From assembly GCA_026981975.1 (NCBI GenBank), contig JALSHV010000008.1:1-64000 (forward strand): a stretch of DNA of 64,000 bases. The letters run 5' to 3'. This document shows, piece after piece, positions 8,993 to 17,540 of this stretch. The DNA comes from Aquificaceae bacterium. Lineage in GTDB: Bacteria; Aquificota; Aquificia; Aquificales; Aquificaceae. The notes under the pieces are model-generated. The model was not told the origin of the DNA and searched no databases. It was given only the letters and a program-made list of their open reading frames with translations. Position numbers and translations under genes: made by a program. Numbering within the stretch: the first letter of the stretch is position 1; each line of letters starts with the position of its first letter.

Positions 8993-9155
8993 CTCCTGCC
9001 CTGTTCGTGGCGCAGGGATAGCAATTGGGGCCTACAAGTGGGCTTAAAGGGAACCCGGCTTCGGGGAAGTCCCGTGAGGACTCTCCGAGAGGGTACCCAC
9101 CTTAAATTTAAGGGGCCCACAGGTGTCCCTGACGATCCACGGCAGGGCGGGTTTT
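8993..9155 (+). ncRNA. ssrS: 6S RNA (RNA polymerase regulator)
   Basis: The GC-rich stretch between pheT and the 5-formyl-THF cyclo-ligase gene lacks a plausible reading frame and folds as a long rod. The ends CCTGCCCTG (8995 on) and GGCAGGGCGG (9141-9150) pair, followed by CAGGGA (9013-9018) with TCCCTG (9126-9131). Next come GTGGGCTTAAAGG (9038-9050) with CCTTAAAT...GGGCCCAC (9100-9120), then an apical hairpin. A closing stem, internal bulge and capped apical stem fit 6S RNA, which mimics an open promoter and binds sigma-70 RNA polymerase. In many bacteria 6S RNA sits just upstream of this same cyclo-ligase gene, which supports the call. Exact ends are estimates. Confidence 0.8.
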
Positions 9156-9169
9156 AAACATCTCCTTGC

Positions 9170-9198
9170 CTTCCCCTCCTGTTTTCAGGAGGTGGAAG
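9170..9198 (+). promoter_or_regulatory. Hairpin holding the ribosome binding site of the cyclo-ligase gene
   Basis: CTTCCCCTCCTG (9170-9181), a TTTT loop and CAGGAGGTGGAAG (9186-9198) form a 12-bp stem with one bulged T at 9193. The 3' arm contains AGGAGGT, the Shine-Dalgarno of the gene starting at GTG 9203, so the site would be masked when folded. No T-run follows, so it is not a standard intrinsic terminator. Confidence 0.7.
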
Positions 9199-9202
9199 TT
9201 AG

Positions 9203-9757
9203 GTGCTAAAAAAGGAAGTCATACGAAGAAGGTTCTTAAAAGAGAGATTATTACATCGCGGTAAAGTAAAAGAAGAAAAAGATAAAAAAATACTGAAAAA
9301 TCTCCTGAAACTTCCCGAACTCAACAAGGCAAGGAATATTCTCTTTTACTGTGCAGTGAAGGGAGAACCTGATTTAACACCATTGATGAAGTTAATGTTA
9401 AAAAAGAACGGATATGTAATACTACCAAAGGTAGAAGGTTATAACTTAAAGCTCTATACTGTAAGGGATTTATCTACTCTGAAAAAGGGAAAGTTTGGAA
9501 TACCTGAACCGATTGAAGGGGAAATTGTAGATCCAGAAAGCACCGATCTTGCCTTTATACCAGGGCTTATTTTTGATAGGGAAGGATACAGAATAGGATT
9601 TGGAAAAGGTTATTACGACAGATTATTAGAAAATTTAAAAGCTACAAGTATAGGAGTTGCTTACTCTTTTCAGGTTCTTCCTAAGATTCCCAAAGATCCG
9701 TGGGACAAGCCGGTTCACCTCGTAGTAACGGAAGAGGAAATAATAAGGAGGTTTTAA
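9203..9757 (+). CDS. ygfA: 5-formyltetrahydrofolate cyclo-ligase
   Basis: 184-residue enzyme that converts 5-formyl-THF to 5,10-methenyl-THF using ATP. Key features are the basic N-terminus with RRRFLKERL, NILFYCAVKGEPD, the substrate loop FIPGLIFDREGYRIGFG and the family signature RIGFGKGYYDRLL, followed by IGVAYSFQ. The GTG start at 9203 is supported by AGGAGGT nine bases upstream. It lies immediately behind the 6S RNA, the usual arrangement in many bacteria, and 1 base before rny, so ygfA, rny and perhaps 6S RNA are probably co-transcribed. Confidence 0.94.
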   Translation: MLKKEVIRRRFLKERLLHRGKVKEEKDKKILKNLLKLPELNKARNILFYCAVKGEPDLTPLMKLMLKKNGYVILPKVEGYNLKLYTVRDLSTLKKGKFGIPEPIEGEIVDPESTDLAFIPGLIFDREGYRIGFGKGYYDRLLENLKATSIGVAYSFQVLPKIPKDPWDKPVHLVVTEEEIIRRF

Positions 9758-9758
9758 A

Positions 9759-11390
9759 ATGGAACTTACGATTTTGATAACTCTAATTGTTGTATTAATA
9801 CTGATAGGTTTCTTGGTTTTTTTTAAAAGAAAGAAAGTAACAGAAATTGAAACTGTTGATATTGAAAGGGAAATAAGAAAGGCAGAAGAAAAAGCCTTTC
9901 ACCTTGTAAAAGAAGCACAGGAAAAAGCGGAAAGGCTTTTAAAAGAAGCTGATGAAAAAGCTCAAAGTATAATCTCCGAAGCGCAAAAGGAAGCAGAACG
10001 TCTAAGGAAAGAACTTGAGGAAAAAAGGAAAGAGGTAAAAGAGTGGGAAGAGAACATACAAACTAAGGAAAAGCAGTTAGAAAGGAAGTGGGAACTACTT
10101 GAACGCAGGGAAGAAGATTTGTATAAGAGAGAAAGAGAGATTAGGGAAGCAGAAAAGCAGTTAGAGGAAAAAAAGAAAGAACTTATACAACGTGAACAGA
10201 TTATTTCCTCAGAAGAAGAGGAAATCAAGAAATTGAAACAGCAAGAAATTCTTGAACTTCAAAGGATAGCCTCTTTAACTTTTGAAGAAGCAAGGCAGGA
10301 GCTTATGAAAAGAGTAGAAGAAGAAAGCAAATTAGAAGCCATAAAGATTATGAAAAAAATAGAAGAGGAAGCAAGGGAAAAAGCGGAATTTGAAGCCAAA
10401 AGGATACTGACAACAGCTCTTCAGAGAATATCCCCTCAAATTGCTATAAACTACACAACCACTTCTGTAGAATTACCAAGTAATGAATTTAAGGGAAGAA
10501 TTATAGGAAGGGAAGGCAGAAATATAAGAACCTTTGAACTTCTTACGGGAGTGGATTTGATCATAGATGATACACCCGATATAGTTACTATATCTTCTTT
10601 TGATCCCATGAGAAGGGAAATAGCACGGGAAGCTCTTGAAAGACTTATACAAGACGGACGAATTCATCCCGCTCGCATAGAGGAGATAGTAGATGAAGTT
10701 AAAAAAGAAATGGATGAACGAATAAGGAAAATGGGAGAGGAAACCGTCTTTGAATTAGGACTTCACGATATTAATCCGGGACTCTACTACTACATAGGAA
10801 AACTGTATTTCCGCACAAGTTATTCTCAAAACGTCTTATTACACTCAAAAGAAGTAGCCCACCTTGCAGGGCTTCTTGCGGAAGAGTTGAACCTTGATGC
10901 CAAATTAGCACGTAGAGCCGGGCTTCTCCACGACATAGGGAAAGCTGTTTCTCACGAGCTTGCAGGATCTCACACAGATGTAGGAGTAGAACTGTGCAAA
11001 AAATACGGTGAACCAGAAGCGGTTATAAACGCCATAAAAGCACATCACGAAGAAGAAGCTGTCAGATATCCGGAAGTTGCTCTTGTTTGCGCTGCGGACG
11101 CTCTTTCCGCTGCAAGGCCGGGTGCTAGAAGGGAAACTCTTGAAGCCTATCTCAAAAGACTTGAAAAACTTGAAGAAATAGTAAAATCCTTTAAAGGAGT
11201 AGCAAATGCCTATGCGGTTCAAGCAGGTAGAGAAATAAGGGTAATAGTAAATCCGGAGGAGATAACCGATGAAGAAACCTTTGTCTTATCAAGAGATATA
11301 GCAAAGAAGATAGAGGAAGAAATGGACTACCCGGGACAGATAAAGGTAGTGGTAATAAGGGAATTGCGCCATGTAGAATATGCTAAATAA
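9759..11390 (+). CDS. rny: Ribonuclease Y
   Basis: Membrane-anchored endoribonuclease that starts mRNA decay, 543 residues. One N-terminal membrane helix (about 3-23) is followed by a long Lys/Glu-rich coiled coil (about 30-200), a KH RNA-binding domain (about 235-300, with GRIIGREGRNIRTFE) and an HD-type phosphohydrolase domain carrying the metal pair His391-Asp392 in GLLHDIGKA. All RNase Y domains are present at normal length. It is followed after a tRNA-Leu by a YmdB-type phosphoesterase gene, the common rny-ymdB pairing. The presence of an RNase G/E gene at 47.5 kb means this organism has both classes of decay nuclease. Confidence 0.97.
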   Translation: MELTILITLIVVLILIGFLVFFKRKKVTEIETVDIEREIRKAEEKAFHLVKEAQEKAERLLKEADEKAQSIISEAQKEAERLRKELEEKRKEVKEWEENIQTKEKQLERKWELLERREEDLYKREREIREAEKQLEEKKKELIQREQIISSEEEEIKKLKQQEILELQRIASLTFEEARQELMKRVEEESKLEAIKIMKKIEEEAREKAEFEAKRILTTALQRISPQIAINYTTTSVELPSNEFKGRIIGREGRNIRTFELLTGVDLIIDDTPDIVTISSFDPMRREIAREALERLIQDGRIHPARIEEIVDEVKKEMDERIRKMGEETVFELGLHDINPGLYYYIGKLYFRTSYSQNVLLHSKEVAHLAGLLAEELNLDAKLARRAGLLHDIGKAVSHELAGSHTDVGVELCKKYGEPEAVINAIKAHHEEEAVRYPEVALVCAADALSAARPGARRETLEAYLKRLEKLEEIVKSFKGVANAYAVQAGREIRVIVNPEEITDEETFVLSRDIAKKIEEEMDYPGQIKVVVIRELRHVEYAK

Positions 11391-11398
11391 TAATATTA

Positions 11399-11486
11399 GC
11401 GGGTGTGGCGGAATTGGCAGACGCGCCGGACTCAGGATCCGGTGCCCTTCAAGGGCGTGAGGGTTCGACTCCCTCCACCCGCACCA
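11399..11486 (+). tRNA. tRNA-Leu (CAG anticodon)
   Basis: Class II tRNA with long variable arm (TGCCCTTCAAGGGCGT). Acceptor GCGGGTG pairs with CACCCGC; anticodon stem CCGGA/TCCGG surrounds loop CTCAGGA, giving anticodon CAG (leucine CUG). The T loop is TTCGACT. The 3' CCA is encoded at 11484-11486. It sits between rny and the YmdB-like gene. Confidence 0.96.
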
Positions 11487-11496
11487 CAGTAAGGAT

Positions 11497-12282
11497 ATGA
11501 GATTTTTAATTATCGGAGATATAGTAGGAAAACCGGGACGTAAGGCTGTTTGTAGTTTGCTTCCTGCTATTAGGAATAGGGAAAATCCAGATGTAGTAAT
11601 AGCCAATATAGAAAATGCAGCCGGGGGTTTTGGTATTACAAGAAAGATATACGAAGAGCTTAAATCATACGGTATAGACTTTTTCACTTCTGGCAACCAC
11701 ATTTGGGATAGAAAGGAGATTTTCAAGTTCATAGATGAGGCAGGGAACTTACTAAGACCTGCAAATTATCCAGAAGGAGTTCCCGGCAGAGGATATATTA
11801 TCTGCAAACACAATAAGACAAAATTTGCTCTGATAAACCTTATGGGAAGGATCTTTTTAGATCCTAATCTGGACAATCCTTTTAAGATTTTTGACAAAAT
11901 ATACTCCGAGATTTCAAAAGAGGTAAATACAATACTTGTAGATTTCCATGCGGAAACCACTTCGGAGAAAAAAGCCTTTGCCATATACGTTGACGGTAGA
12001 GCTTCCTTAGTTTACGGCACTCATACTCATGTCCAGACTGCAGATGAATGTATTCTTAACCATGGAACAGCTTATATAACAGATGTGGGTATGACAGGCT
12101 CGTTTTATTCGGTAATAGGAATGGATCCCTCTGGTCCTCTTAAGAGATTTCTTACAGCTCTACCTCAAAAGTTTGAAGTAGAGGAAAAGGGGCAGGTTAT
12201 CCTAAACGGTATAGTAGTTGATATAGATGATAAAAGGGGGAAAGCTCTTTATATAAAAAGAATTACGGAGTTTTTAAAGTGA
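11497..12282 (+). CDS. ymdB: YmdB family metallophosphoesterase
   Basis: 261-residue calcineurin-like phosphoesterase of the YmdB/TIGR00282 family, which hydrolyses 2',3'-cyclic nucleotides in characterised members. Metal-binding motifs in order: GDIVGKPGR (Asp8), ENAAGG, SGNHIWD and FHAETTSEK, then YGTHTHVQTAD near residues 170-180. It starts 10 bases after tRNA-Leu, and its stop overlaps the start of the lytic transglycosylase gene. Proximity to RNase Y fits a joint role in RNA end metabolism, a pairing seen in many bacteria. Confidence 0.94.
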   Translation: MRFLIIGDIVGKPGRKAVCSLLPAIRNRENPDVVIANIENAAGGFGITRKIYEELKSYGIDFFTSGNHIWDRKEIFKFIDEAGNLLRPANYPEGVPGRGYIICKHNKTKFALINLMGRIFLDPNLDNPFKIFDKIYSEISKEVNTILVDFHAETTSEKKAFAIYVDGRASLVYGTHTHVQTADECILNHGTAYITDVGMTGSFYSVIGMDPSGPLKRFLTALPQKFEVEEKGQVILNGIVVDIDDKRGKALYIKRITEFLK

Positions 12283-13910
12283 TACTTGTTCTCCTGCTCA
12301 TAACCCTGAACCTGAGCTTGGGTAATCCACCCATTGAATACAGAATTCTGAAAAAGTTTAAAGAGACTCAAGATATAGGTGCTGCTCTTTTTCTTTTGGA
12401 GAATTACCCTTCCGCTGTCTTCAGAGATGAACTGAGAGTTGAACTTGCCTACCTATTTTTTAAACGCGGGGAAAAGGAGCGAGCTCGCAGAATACTGAGA
12501 AATGCGGATCTCTTTAAGATAAGGGAAGAATACGCAAATGTCATTTCCAGTATGTGGAAAGAACTCTCTTTACCTTACAAGCCTTTCGTTTTAAGATTTC
12601 CCGAACTTGCTGTAGATTTAATACCTGAAGTTTCCTTAAGTGAAAGAGAAAAAGAAACTGTCCTAAAAAGATTACTTAGCAAAGGCTTATTAGAAGAAGT
12701 TGTAAAACTTGCAGAAGATTTATGCTTTTATAAAGGAAAAGCTCTTTATATGCTTAAGCGGTATGAAGAAAGTTTAAAAACTTTAAAAAAGTGCAACGAT
12801 GAAAGAGCTGATGTTTACGTCCTACTTTCCTATCTTAAAATGAAAGATTTAAATTCCGCAGAACTGTTTGTTTTAAAAAGAAATAAGGAAGATCTTTACT
12901 TCCGATTAGGCTGGCTTTTTTTAGTAGCAGGTGATTATAAGAGGGCAAAAAAATACATATCACTTTCAGGGAATAACTACCGTCGTTTTTTTTACAGCGG
13001 ACTTATTGAGTTTATACAAAAAAGATTCCTTCTTGCTTACGAGAATTTTTCTCTCTCCGAAAAGTATACCTTAGGGAACGCTCAAAAAGCACAGGTTTAT
13101 TTCTGGAAGTATAAAACCTTAAAAGCATTGGGAAAAGATGATCTTGCTCTAAGCTATCTTGAAAAGTGCAGTGAACTCTTTGGTTTCTACGCTGCCGTTG
13201 CTAGAAGATATTTGGGGAAAAAAGTTTACAAAAAACCTTCCCTTTCTTTTAAAGAAGTTAAAGAGAGTTCCTTTTTTAAGAGATTGAAAGATATCAGGAA
13301 TTTAGGATTTGCTTACTATATGAGATTGGAAGCCTTTGAAAAGGCTCATAAGCTTAAACCTGAAGATATCCTCAGGCTTCTGCGTATAGATCCCTATACA
13401 GCCATTAAATTAGCTGTTAGAGTCTTCGGAGCTGGTTCTGATATTTACATATCCGTAGCTTTTCCTACACCTTTTAAAGCTGTTGTAAAAAAAGCTTCAG
13501 CTCGTTACAATGTTCCACAGGAGCTTATATACGCTGTTATGCGTCAAGAGAGTCTCTTTGATCCCTTCGCAGTTTCCCGCTCCGGTGCAAAGGGACTTAT
13601 GCAACTCATGGATAAAACAGCCAAATGGAAAGCGGAAAGAATAGGCTATGATCTCAGAGATATATTTGATATAGAAACGAATATTATTCTGGGAACTGCA
13701 TATCTGCGGTTTTTATTGGATTTATGGAAAGGTGATCTTGTAAGGGCTATAGCAAGCTACAACGCGGGACAGGGTGTTGTAAGCCGATGGAAAAATTACA
13801 ATGATGACTTTGTATTTATAGAGACCATTCCCTACGATGAAACGCGCACTTACGTCAAGAGAGTTTTATGGTTTTACTATGTATACGTAGAAAAGCTATC
13901 GCTCAGATAA
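12279..13910 (+). CDS. Soluble lytic transglycosylase (Slt70-like)
   Basis: Periplasmic peptidoglycan-cleaving enzyme, 543 residues. A hydrophobic signal-like N-terminus (MILVLLLITLNLSLG) precedes a long helical, TPR-like superhelix (about 20-390), then a GH23 SLT domain (about 395-530). The catalytic glutamate is in YAVMRQESLFDP, followed by SGAKGLMQLMDKTA, LGTAYLRFLL and IASYNAGQG, all family landmarks. It cuts glycan strands to make anhydro-muropeptides. The overlap with the upstream phosphoesterase gene (ATGA type) suggests co-translation. The 3' end overlaps the convergent DUF2203 gene by 15 bases. Confidence 0.93.
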   Translation: MILVLLLITLNLSLGNPPIEYRILKKFKETQDIGAALFLLENYPSAVFRDELRVELAYLFFKRGEKERARRILRNADLFKIREEYANVISSMWKELSLPYKPFVLRFPELAVDLIPEVSLSEREKETVLKRLLSKGLLEEVVKLAEDLCFYKGKALYMLKRYEESLKTLKKCNDERADVYVLLSYLKMKDLNSAELFVLKRNKEDLYFRLGWLFLVAGDYKRAKKYISLSGNNYRRFFYSGLIEFIQKRFLLAYENFSLSEKYTLGNAQKAQVYFWKYKTLKALGKDDLALSYLEKCSELFGFYAAVARRYLGKKVYKKPSLSFKEVKESSFFKRLKDIRNLGFAYYMRLEAFEKAHKLKPEDILRLLRIDPYTAIKLAVRVFGAGSDIYISVAFPTPFKAVVKKASARYNVPQELIYAVMRQESLFDPFAVSRSGAKGLMQLMDKTAKWKAERIGYDLRDIFDIETNIILGTAYLRFLLDLWKGDLVRAIASYNAGQGVVSRWKNYNDDFVFIETIPYDETRTYVKRVLWFYYVYVEKLSLR

Positions 13911-14291
13911 ATGTCCTTCAAGCTGGGTGATCGGCTTTCTACCGGCAAAACCGTCGTTTAGTTCGTGCCAAAACATAATTGTATCTTCGTCCTCTCTCCA
14001 GCAGAACCATATATAACGTCCTTCGTAGTAAGAAAGAAAATCTATTGAAATAGGATCAACTGCTTTCACAACACCTCCCATGTCCTCTATTTTCAAAAAG
14101 CACTTCTTTATATGATTCTCAATCTCTACTAACTTTGTTTGGTAAAACATCTTTTCCAGCTCATCATCTTCTTCTTCTACACGAGGGTATATTTCCATTA
14201 GCTCTTCTTTTTTATTGTTTATATCCTCCACTATGGGTTTTATTCTTGCTACAAGACTTCGTGCTTCTTCTAATGTAAAAATCTTCATCAC
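13896..14291 (-). CDS. DUF2203 family protein
   Basis: 131-residue protein of unknown function. The N-terminal FTLEEARSLVARIKPIVEDI, the DMGGVVKAVDPISIDFLSYYEGRYIWFCW segment (broken here at YEGR) and the C-terminal pair CWRED...FWHELNDGFAGRKPI are typical of DUF2203. The charged helical first half followed by a compact, aromatic-rich second half suggests a cytosolic protein. The start is GTG at 14291 or ATG at 14288. It is a single gene convergent with the transglycosylase gene. Confidence 0.85.
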   Translation of the reverse strand: MMKIFTLEEARSLVARIKPIVEDINNKKEELMEIYPRVEEEDDELEKMFYQTKLVEIENHIKKCFLKIEDMGGVVKAVDPISIDFLSYYEGRYIWFCWREDEDTIMFWHELNDGFAGRKPITQLEGHLSER

Positions 14292-14343
14292 ATTTTTAAA
14301 TATCGGTTAAAAATTTACCGATTACAACTTCAGGAGGTTTAAA

Positions 14344-15261
14344 ATGGGTTTTCTGCTGTGGATACTTCTACTTGGTATAGGGTTGTCTTTTTCTGTTCCT
14401 AAGCTTATTTCACCTCAATGGCTTAAGGAGAATCTCACTAAAGAGGATATTGTAATCTTAGAATTTTCAGATGCCCAAAGCTATATAGTAGAAGGACATA
14501 TCCCCGGAGCTATTCTAACGGAAAAGGAAGATTGGAGAATTATGGAGGAAAACACCAAAGCTCTTGTTAGAAAATCTGTGAAAGAATACGAAGAACTCTT
14601 CAGAAATTGGGGAATAAACGATAATACTAATGTAGTTATCTATTATAAGGGCAACAAAATCAACGAAATACTCGGTGCAGTTTACGCCTACTGGATTTTT
14701 CACCTCTTAGGACACGAAAAGGTGGGAATACTCAAAGGAGGCTGGAATGAGTGGATAAAAAAAGGATATCCTGTAAGTTATGAAGAACCCGCCATTAAAA
14801 GAGGTTCTTTCAAAGCTAAATACAATCCTTATAAGGAAATAAACGCGGAATACTTACTCAAAAACATAGGGAAAAAACCTATAATAGACGGTAGGCCTGT
14901 AAGACATTACTTTGGAATTTCAAAATTTCCCGCTGCGAAGAAATACGGACATGTTCCTTGTTCAATTCCTCTTCCATGGGAATGGTGGGTTAAAAAAGAT
15001 GAAGAGACTAAGAAATACTTTGTGGAGATCCCGCAGTATATTGAAGAGTTTATGAAAAATCACGGAATAAAAAAGGATACGGAAGTGCTACTCTTCTGCT
15101 TTGGAGGAACTGGTGCTGCTTTTCTTTACACTGTTATGGATATCTTCGGTTACTCCGGAATGAGAGTTTACGATGCTTCCAAAAGAGAGTGGGAAGCCTT
15201 AAACTACCCTCTTAACCGCTTTGTATGGGAAGTGTGTAACTCTGCAGATACTAAGAAGTAA
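14344..15261 (+). CDS. Periplasmic tandem-rhodanese sulfurtransferase
   Basis: 305 residues. A signal peptide (MGFLLWILLLGIGLSFS) leads two rhodanese folds: an inactive first domain (about 20-145, HIPGAILTEKEDW, ILKGGWNEWIKKGYPV) and a second domain (about 155-300) with the active-site loop CFGGTGA, whose cysteine would carry the persulfide. The wider loop differs from the CxxGxTA pattern of bovine rhodanese but keeps the Cys and small residues. Export suggests work on thiosulfate or reduced sulfur, which fits sulfur-oxidising Aquificales; substrate is not proven. SD AGGAGG precedes the ATG. Confidence 0.88.
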   Translation: MGFLLWILLLGIGLSFSVPKLISPQWLKENLTKEDIVILEFSDAQSYIVEGHIPGAILTEKEDWRIMEENTKALVRKSVKEYEELFRNWGINDNTNVVIYYKGNKINEILGAVYAYWIFHLLGHEKVGILKGGWNEWIKKGYPVSYEEPAIKRGSFKAKYNPYKEINAEYLLKNIGKKPIIDGRPVRHYFGISKFPAAKKYGHVPCSIPLPWEWWVKKDEETKKYFVEIPQYIEEFMKNHGIKKDTEVLLFCFGGTGAAFLYTVMDIFGYSGMRVYDASKREWEALNYPLNRFVWEVCNSADTKK

Positions 15262-15274
15262 AATATACGTAAAA

Positions 15275-16330
15275 ATGCGGATCGGTATTTTAAGCAGGTG
15301 GAACGCAACCTGTGGTGTATCTTTACACGCTGAACTAATAGGTAGAGAATTACAGAGCAGAGGACACTCCATCTGCGTTTTTGCTCCTTTAAAACAAAGC
15401 GCAAGCAAGTGGTGGCATCACAGGATAGTTAAGGAAGATGAAAGTTATGTCTTAAGAGTTTACACTGAGCTATCACCCGCAGGAGAAAAAGGATATCTCA
15501 ATCCTGAAGACATCATCTCTGAAAACTTAGATATTCTCATAGTAGAATCCTATGAAAAACTTCCTTACGAAGATGTGGAAAAATTAGTGCTGACTTTAAG
15601 AAAAAGAGAAATTCCTTCAATTGCGGTGATTCACGAAGGTCGCCACTCAGATCTGGGCTATACAACTTTGGATATATTTGAGATCGTATTCGTATTTGAT
15701 GACAGATTTATAAACGAAGTAGTAAAGAATAAAGTAAGTAAAGCAAAGGTAAAAATACTACCGTATCCTTGTATTCCTGTTTCAGAAGGGAGTAGGAAAT
15801 TTGCCGAAGACGGCACTGTTGTTTTCTTCTCTTTCGGTAGGCAACCACCAGAAGAGTATGAAGATTACATTTACGCTTTGCGAGATTTGAAGAGAGAATT
15901 TCCTCAATTACTTTACAGAATTGTGAGGGCTTCAGATCCGCTTCCTGTCAGTGATGATTGGATAGTTCAGGAGAAGAAAATCTTAGATACAAAGGAAATT
16001 TACTCTTTCCTTCATAAAGCTGATATTCATTTGCTTCCAAAGGGAAAAACCAATAGAGTTGTTGTGTCCTCAACACTGTTTCAAACCTTAGGATCTATGT
16101 GTATAACTGTGGCTCCGCAATCGCGCTTTTTTGAAAGCCTACCTAAAGGAGATTTTTCCCCCTTACTTCTTTATAAAAACGTGACGGATTTAAAAGAAAA
16201 GATAAAAGCACTGATAGAAAACCCGGATTTAAGGGAAAAGATAAAAAGACAAGCACGCCTTTTTGTAGAAGAAAACAGTGTGGAACAGGTTACCAATAAA
16301 CTCCTGAGATTTTTACCTTCTAAGACCTGA
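15275..16330 (+). CDS. Glycosyltransferase, GT-B fold
   Basis: 351 residues from ATG 15275, where MRIGILSRWNATCGVSLHAE begins a classic N-terminal GT-B Rossmann strand with acceptor loop. An upstream in-frame ATG at 15221 would lie inside the rhodanese gene and is rejected. The C-terminal half has DIHLLPKGKTNRVVVSSTLFQ and a terminal helix region (REKIKRQARLFVEENS) like GT4 family enzymes. It probably acts in surface glycan or LPS synthesis, next to a convergent heptosyltransferase gene (11-base 3' overlap). Donor and acceptor are unknown. Confidence 0.8.
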   Translation: MRIGILSRWNATCGVSLHAELIGRELQSRGHSICVFAPLKQSASKWWHHRIVKEDESYVLRVYTELSPAGEKGYLNPEDIISENLDILIVESYEKLPYEDVEKLVLTLRKREIPSIAVIHEGRHSDLGYTTLDIFEIVFVFDDRFINEVVKNKVSKAKVKILPYPCIPVSEGSRKFAEDGTVVFFSFGRQPPEEYEDYIYALRDLKREFPQLLYRIVRASDPLPVSDDWIVQEKKILDTKEIYSFLHKADIHLLPKGKTNRVVVSSTLFQTLGSMCITVAPQSRFFESLPKGDFSPLLLYKNVTDLKEKIKALIENPDLREKIKRQARLFVEENSVEQVTNKLLRFLPSKT

Positions 16331-17270
16331 CTTGAGGAAGCAGTTTAAGAGCTTCGCTCAAAACCAACGCAGGATCTATGTCAAGACATCTATAGTCTCC
16401 GTGTTCACATTCTCCTTTACCGTGAATATCACAAGGTTGGCATTCTAAGTTTTTTATAATAACTCTTCCTTCCTCTGGATAAAGAGAGAAGCCTAGAGTG
16501 GGATGAGTTCCACCGTATATTTGAACAGCGGGAGTTCCAACCGCTCTGGCACAGTGAAGTAGTCCCGAATCGTTCCCTATGAACACCTCTGAGAGCTTAA
16601 TAACAGCTAAAACGTCTATTAGCGGGAGTTTACCGCACAGGTTTATACCTTTAACTTGGCCGAAAATTTCCCTGTCCTTTTCGTCCCCCACCCAAACAAC
16701 CTCAAAACCCAAATCTATGAGCATTTGTGCTACTTCAGGAAATCTCGGATATGTTTTCTTTTTATACTTAGCTCCTGCTCCTAAGGTTACAAATCTATCA
16801 GAAGGTATCAACTCTCTGAGCTTTTCTACCCTTTCTTCCGAAAGGATTATCTTAGGACGTGGTTTAACCGCATCTGGTTTAAGGACTCTGAGATAACTTT
16901 CCGTAACGTAGTAAGGTTTTCTCAACCTGCTAAGACGAACCGCCAACCTTCTCCTGAGACTGTCTTTTTTATAAATCAACCATTTACCGTTTAATTTTCG
17001 TCTTAACAGAAAAGTTTTAAAATTACGGTGAATGTCTATAAACAGACTAAAATTCATAGCTTTTATACTTTGAATAAAATCCTCTTCTAAAAGTTCTTCT
17101 CGTGAAACTCCTATTGTAAATATTCTCCAATCGTCCTCAAAAAGTTGATCATAAGGACTGAAGGTTAAAAGATAGGGTTGATATCCCTTCTCTATTAAGG
17201 GATCTATTAAAACGGAGGAAAGTGCTACATCTCCCAGCGAAGACAGCCTTACTATAAGAGCTTTTCTCAT
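16320..17270 (-). CDS. Glycosyltransferase family 9 (heptosyltransferase-like)
   Basis: 316-residue ADP-heptose:LPS heptosyltransferase-type enzyme. It starts with MRKALIVRLSSLGDVALSS, the signature GT9 N-terminus, and in the C-terminal domain has VTLGAGAKYKKKTYP, FIGNDSGLLHCARAVGTPAVQIYG and the donor-binding region after it. It would add heptose to LPS inner core. A Cys-rich tail segment (CQPCDIHGKGECEHGDYRC) is compatible with structural metal or disulfides. The start ATG overlaps the moaD-like stop (TTATGA), so the two genes are translationally coupled. Confidence 0.88.
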   Translation of the reverse strand: MRKALIVRLSSLGDVALSSVLIDPLIEKGYQPYLLTFSPYDQLFEDDWRIFTIGVSREELLEEDFIQSIKAMNFSLFIDIHRNFKTFLLRRKLNGKWLIYKKDSLRRRLAVRLSRLRKPYYVTESYLRVLKPDAVKPRPKIILSEERVEKLRELIPSDRFVTLGAGAKYKKKTYPRFPEVAQMLIDLGFEVVWVGDEKDREIFGQVKGINLCGKLPLIDVLAVIKLSEVFIGNDSGLLHCARAVGTPAVQIYGGTHPTLGFSLYPEEGRVIIKNLECQPCDIHGKGECEHGDYRCLDIDPALVLSEALKLLPQVRS

Positions 17271-17506
17271 AAGCCACCGCTGACAGGCGGTATTACCGCC
17301 ACTCTTTCATCGCCAGATAGCTTATAGCTGTCATCTACGTATTCTTCGTTAACTGCAAATTTGATTCTTCCTATAAGAGATTTCAAATCCGGATACCTAT
17401 TTTCTAAAAGCTTTCTCAGATCCCCTATTGTGCCGCTGAGCTCTATTTCCTCTTCGCTTTTTCCTATTTTTTCTCGTATGAGAGAAAAGTAAACAACCCT
17501 TGGCAT
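17267..17506 (-). CDS. moaD: MoaD/ThiS-like sulfur carrier protein ending in Gly-Gly-Leu
   Basis: 79-residue ubiquitin-fold protein: VVYFSLIREKIGKSEEEIEL, LRKLLENRYPDLK, FAVNEEYVDDSYKLSGDERVAVIPPVSGG match MoaD, the small subunit of molybdopterin synthase. Canonical MoaD ends exactly at the di-glycine that is adenylated and thiocarboxylated; here one extra leucine follows (GGL). The reading is clear because TTA TGA overlaps the ATG of the heptosyltransferase gene. Either a protease trims it, or this is a variant carrier. MoeA is encoded at 54 kb, so molybdopterin synthesis is present in the genome. Confidence 0.85.
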   Translation of the reverse strand: MPRVVYFSLIREKIGKSEEEIELSGTIGDLRKLLENRYPDLKSLIGRIKFAVNEEYVDDSYKLSGDERVAVIPPVSGGL

Positions 17507-17540
17507 AGGAATAAATATAAACTAAAATTAAGCTGTAGTT

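Noticed and set aside
8833-9120. Minus-strand frame across the 6S RNA region
   Set aside because: It arises from the GC-rich structured RNA and the pheT end, and has no protein-like pattern.
9962-10228. Long antisense frame rich in Ser, Phe and Leu across the RNase Y coiled coil
   Set aside because: It mirrors the Lys/Glu-rich codons of the coiled coil; composition artefact with no start signal.
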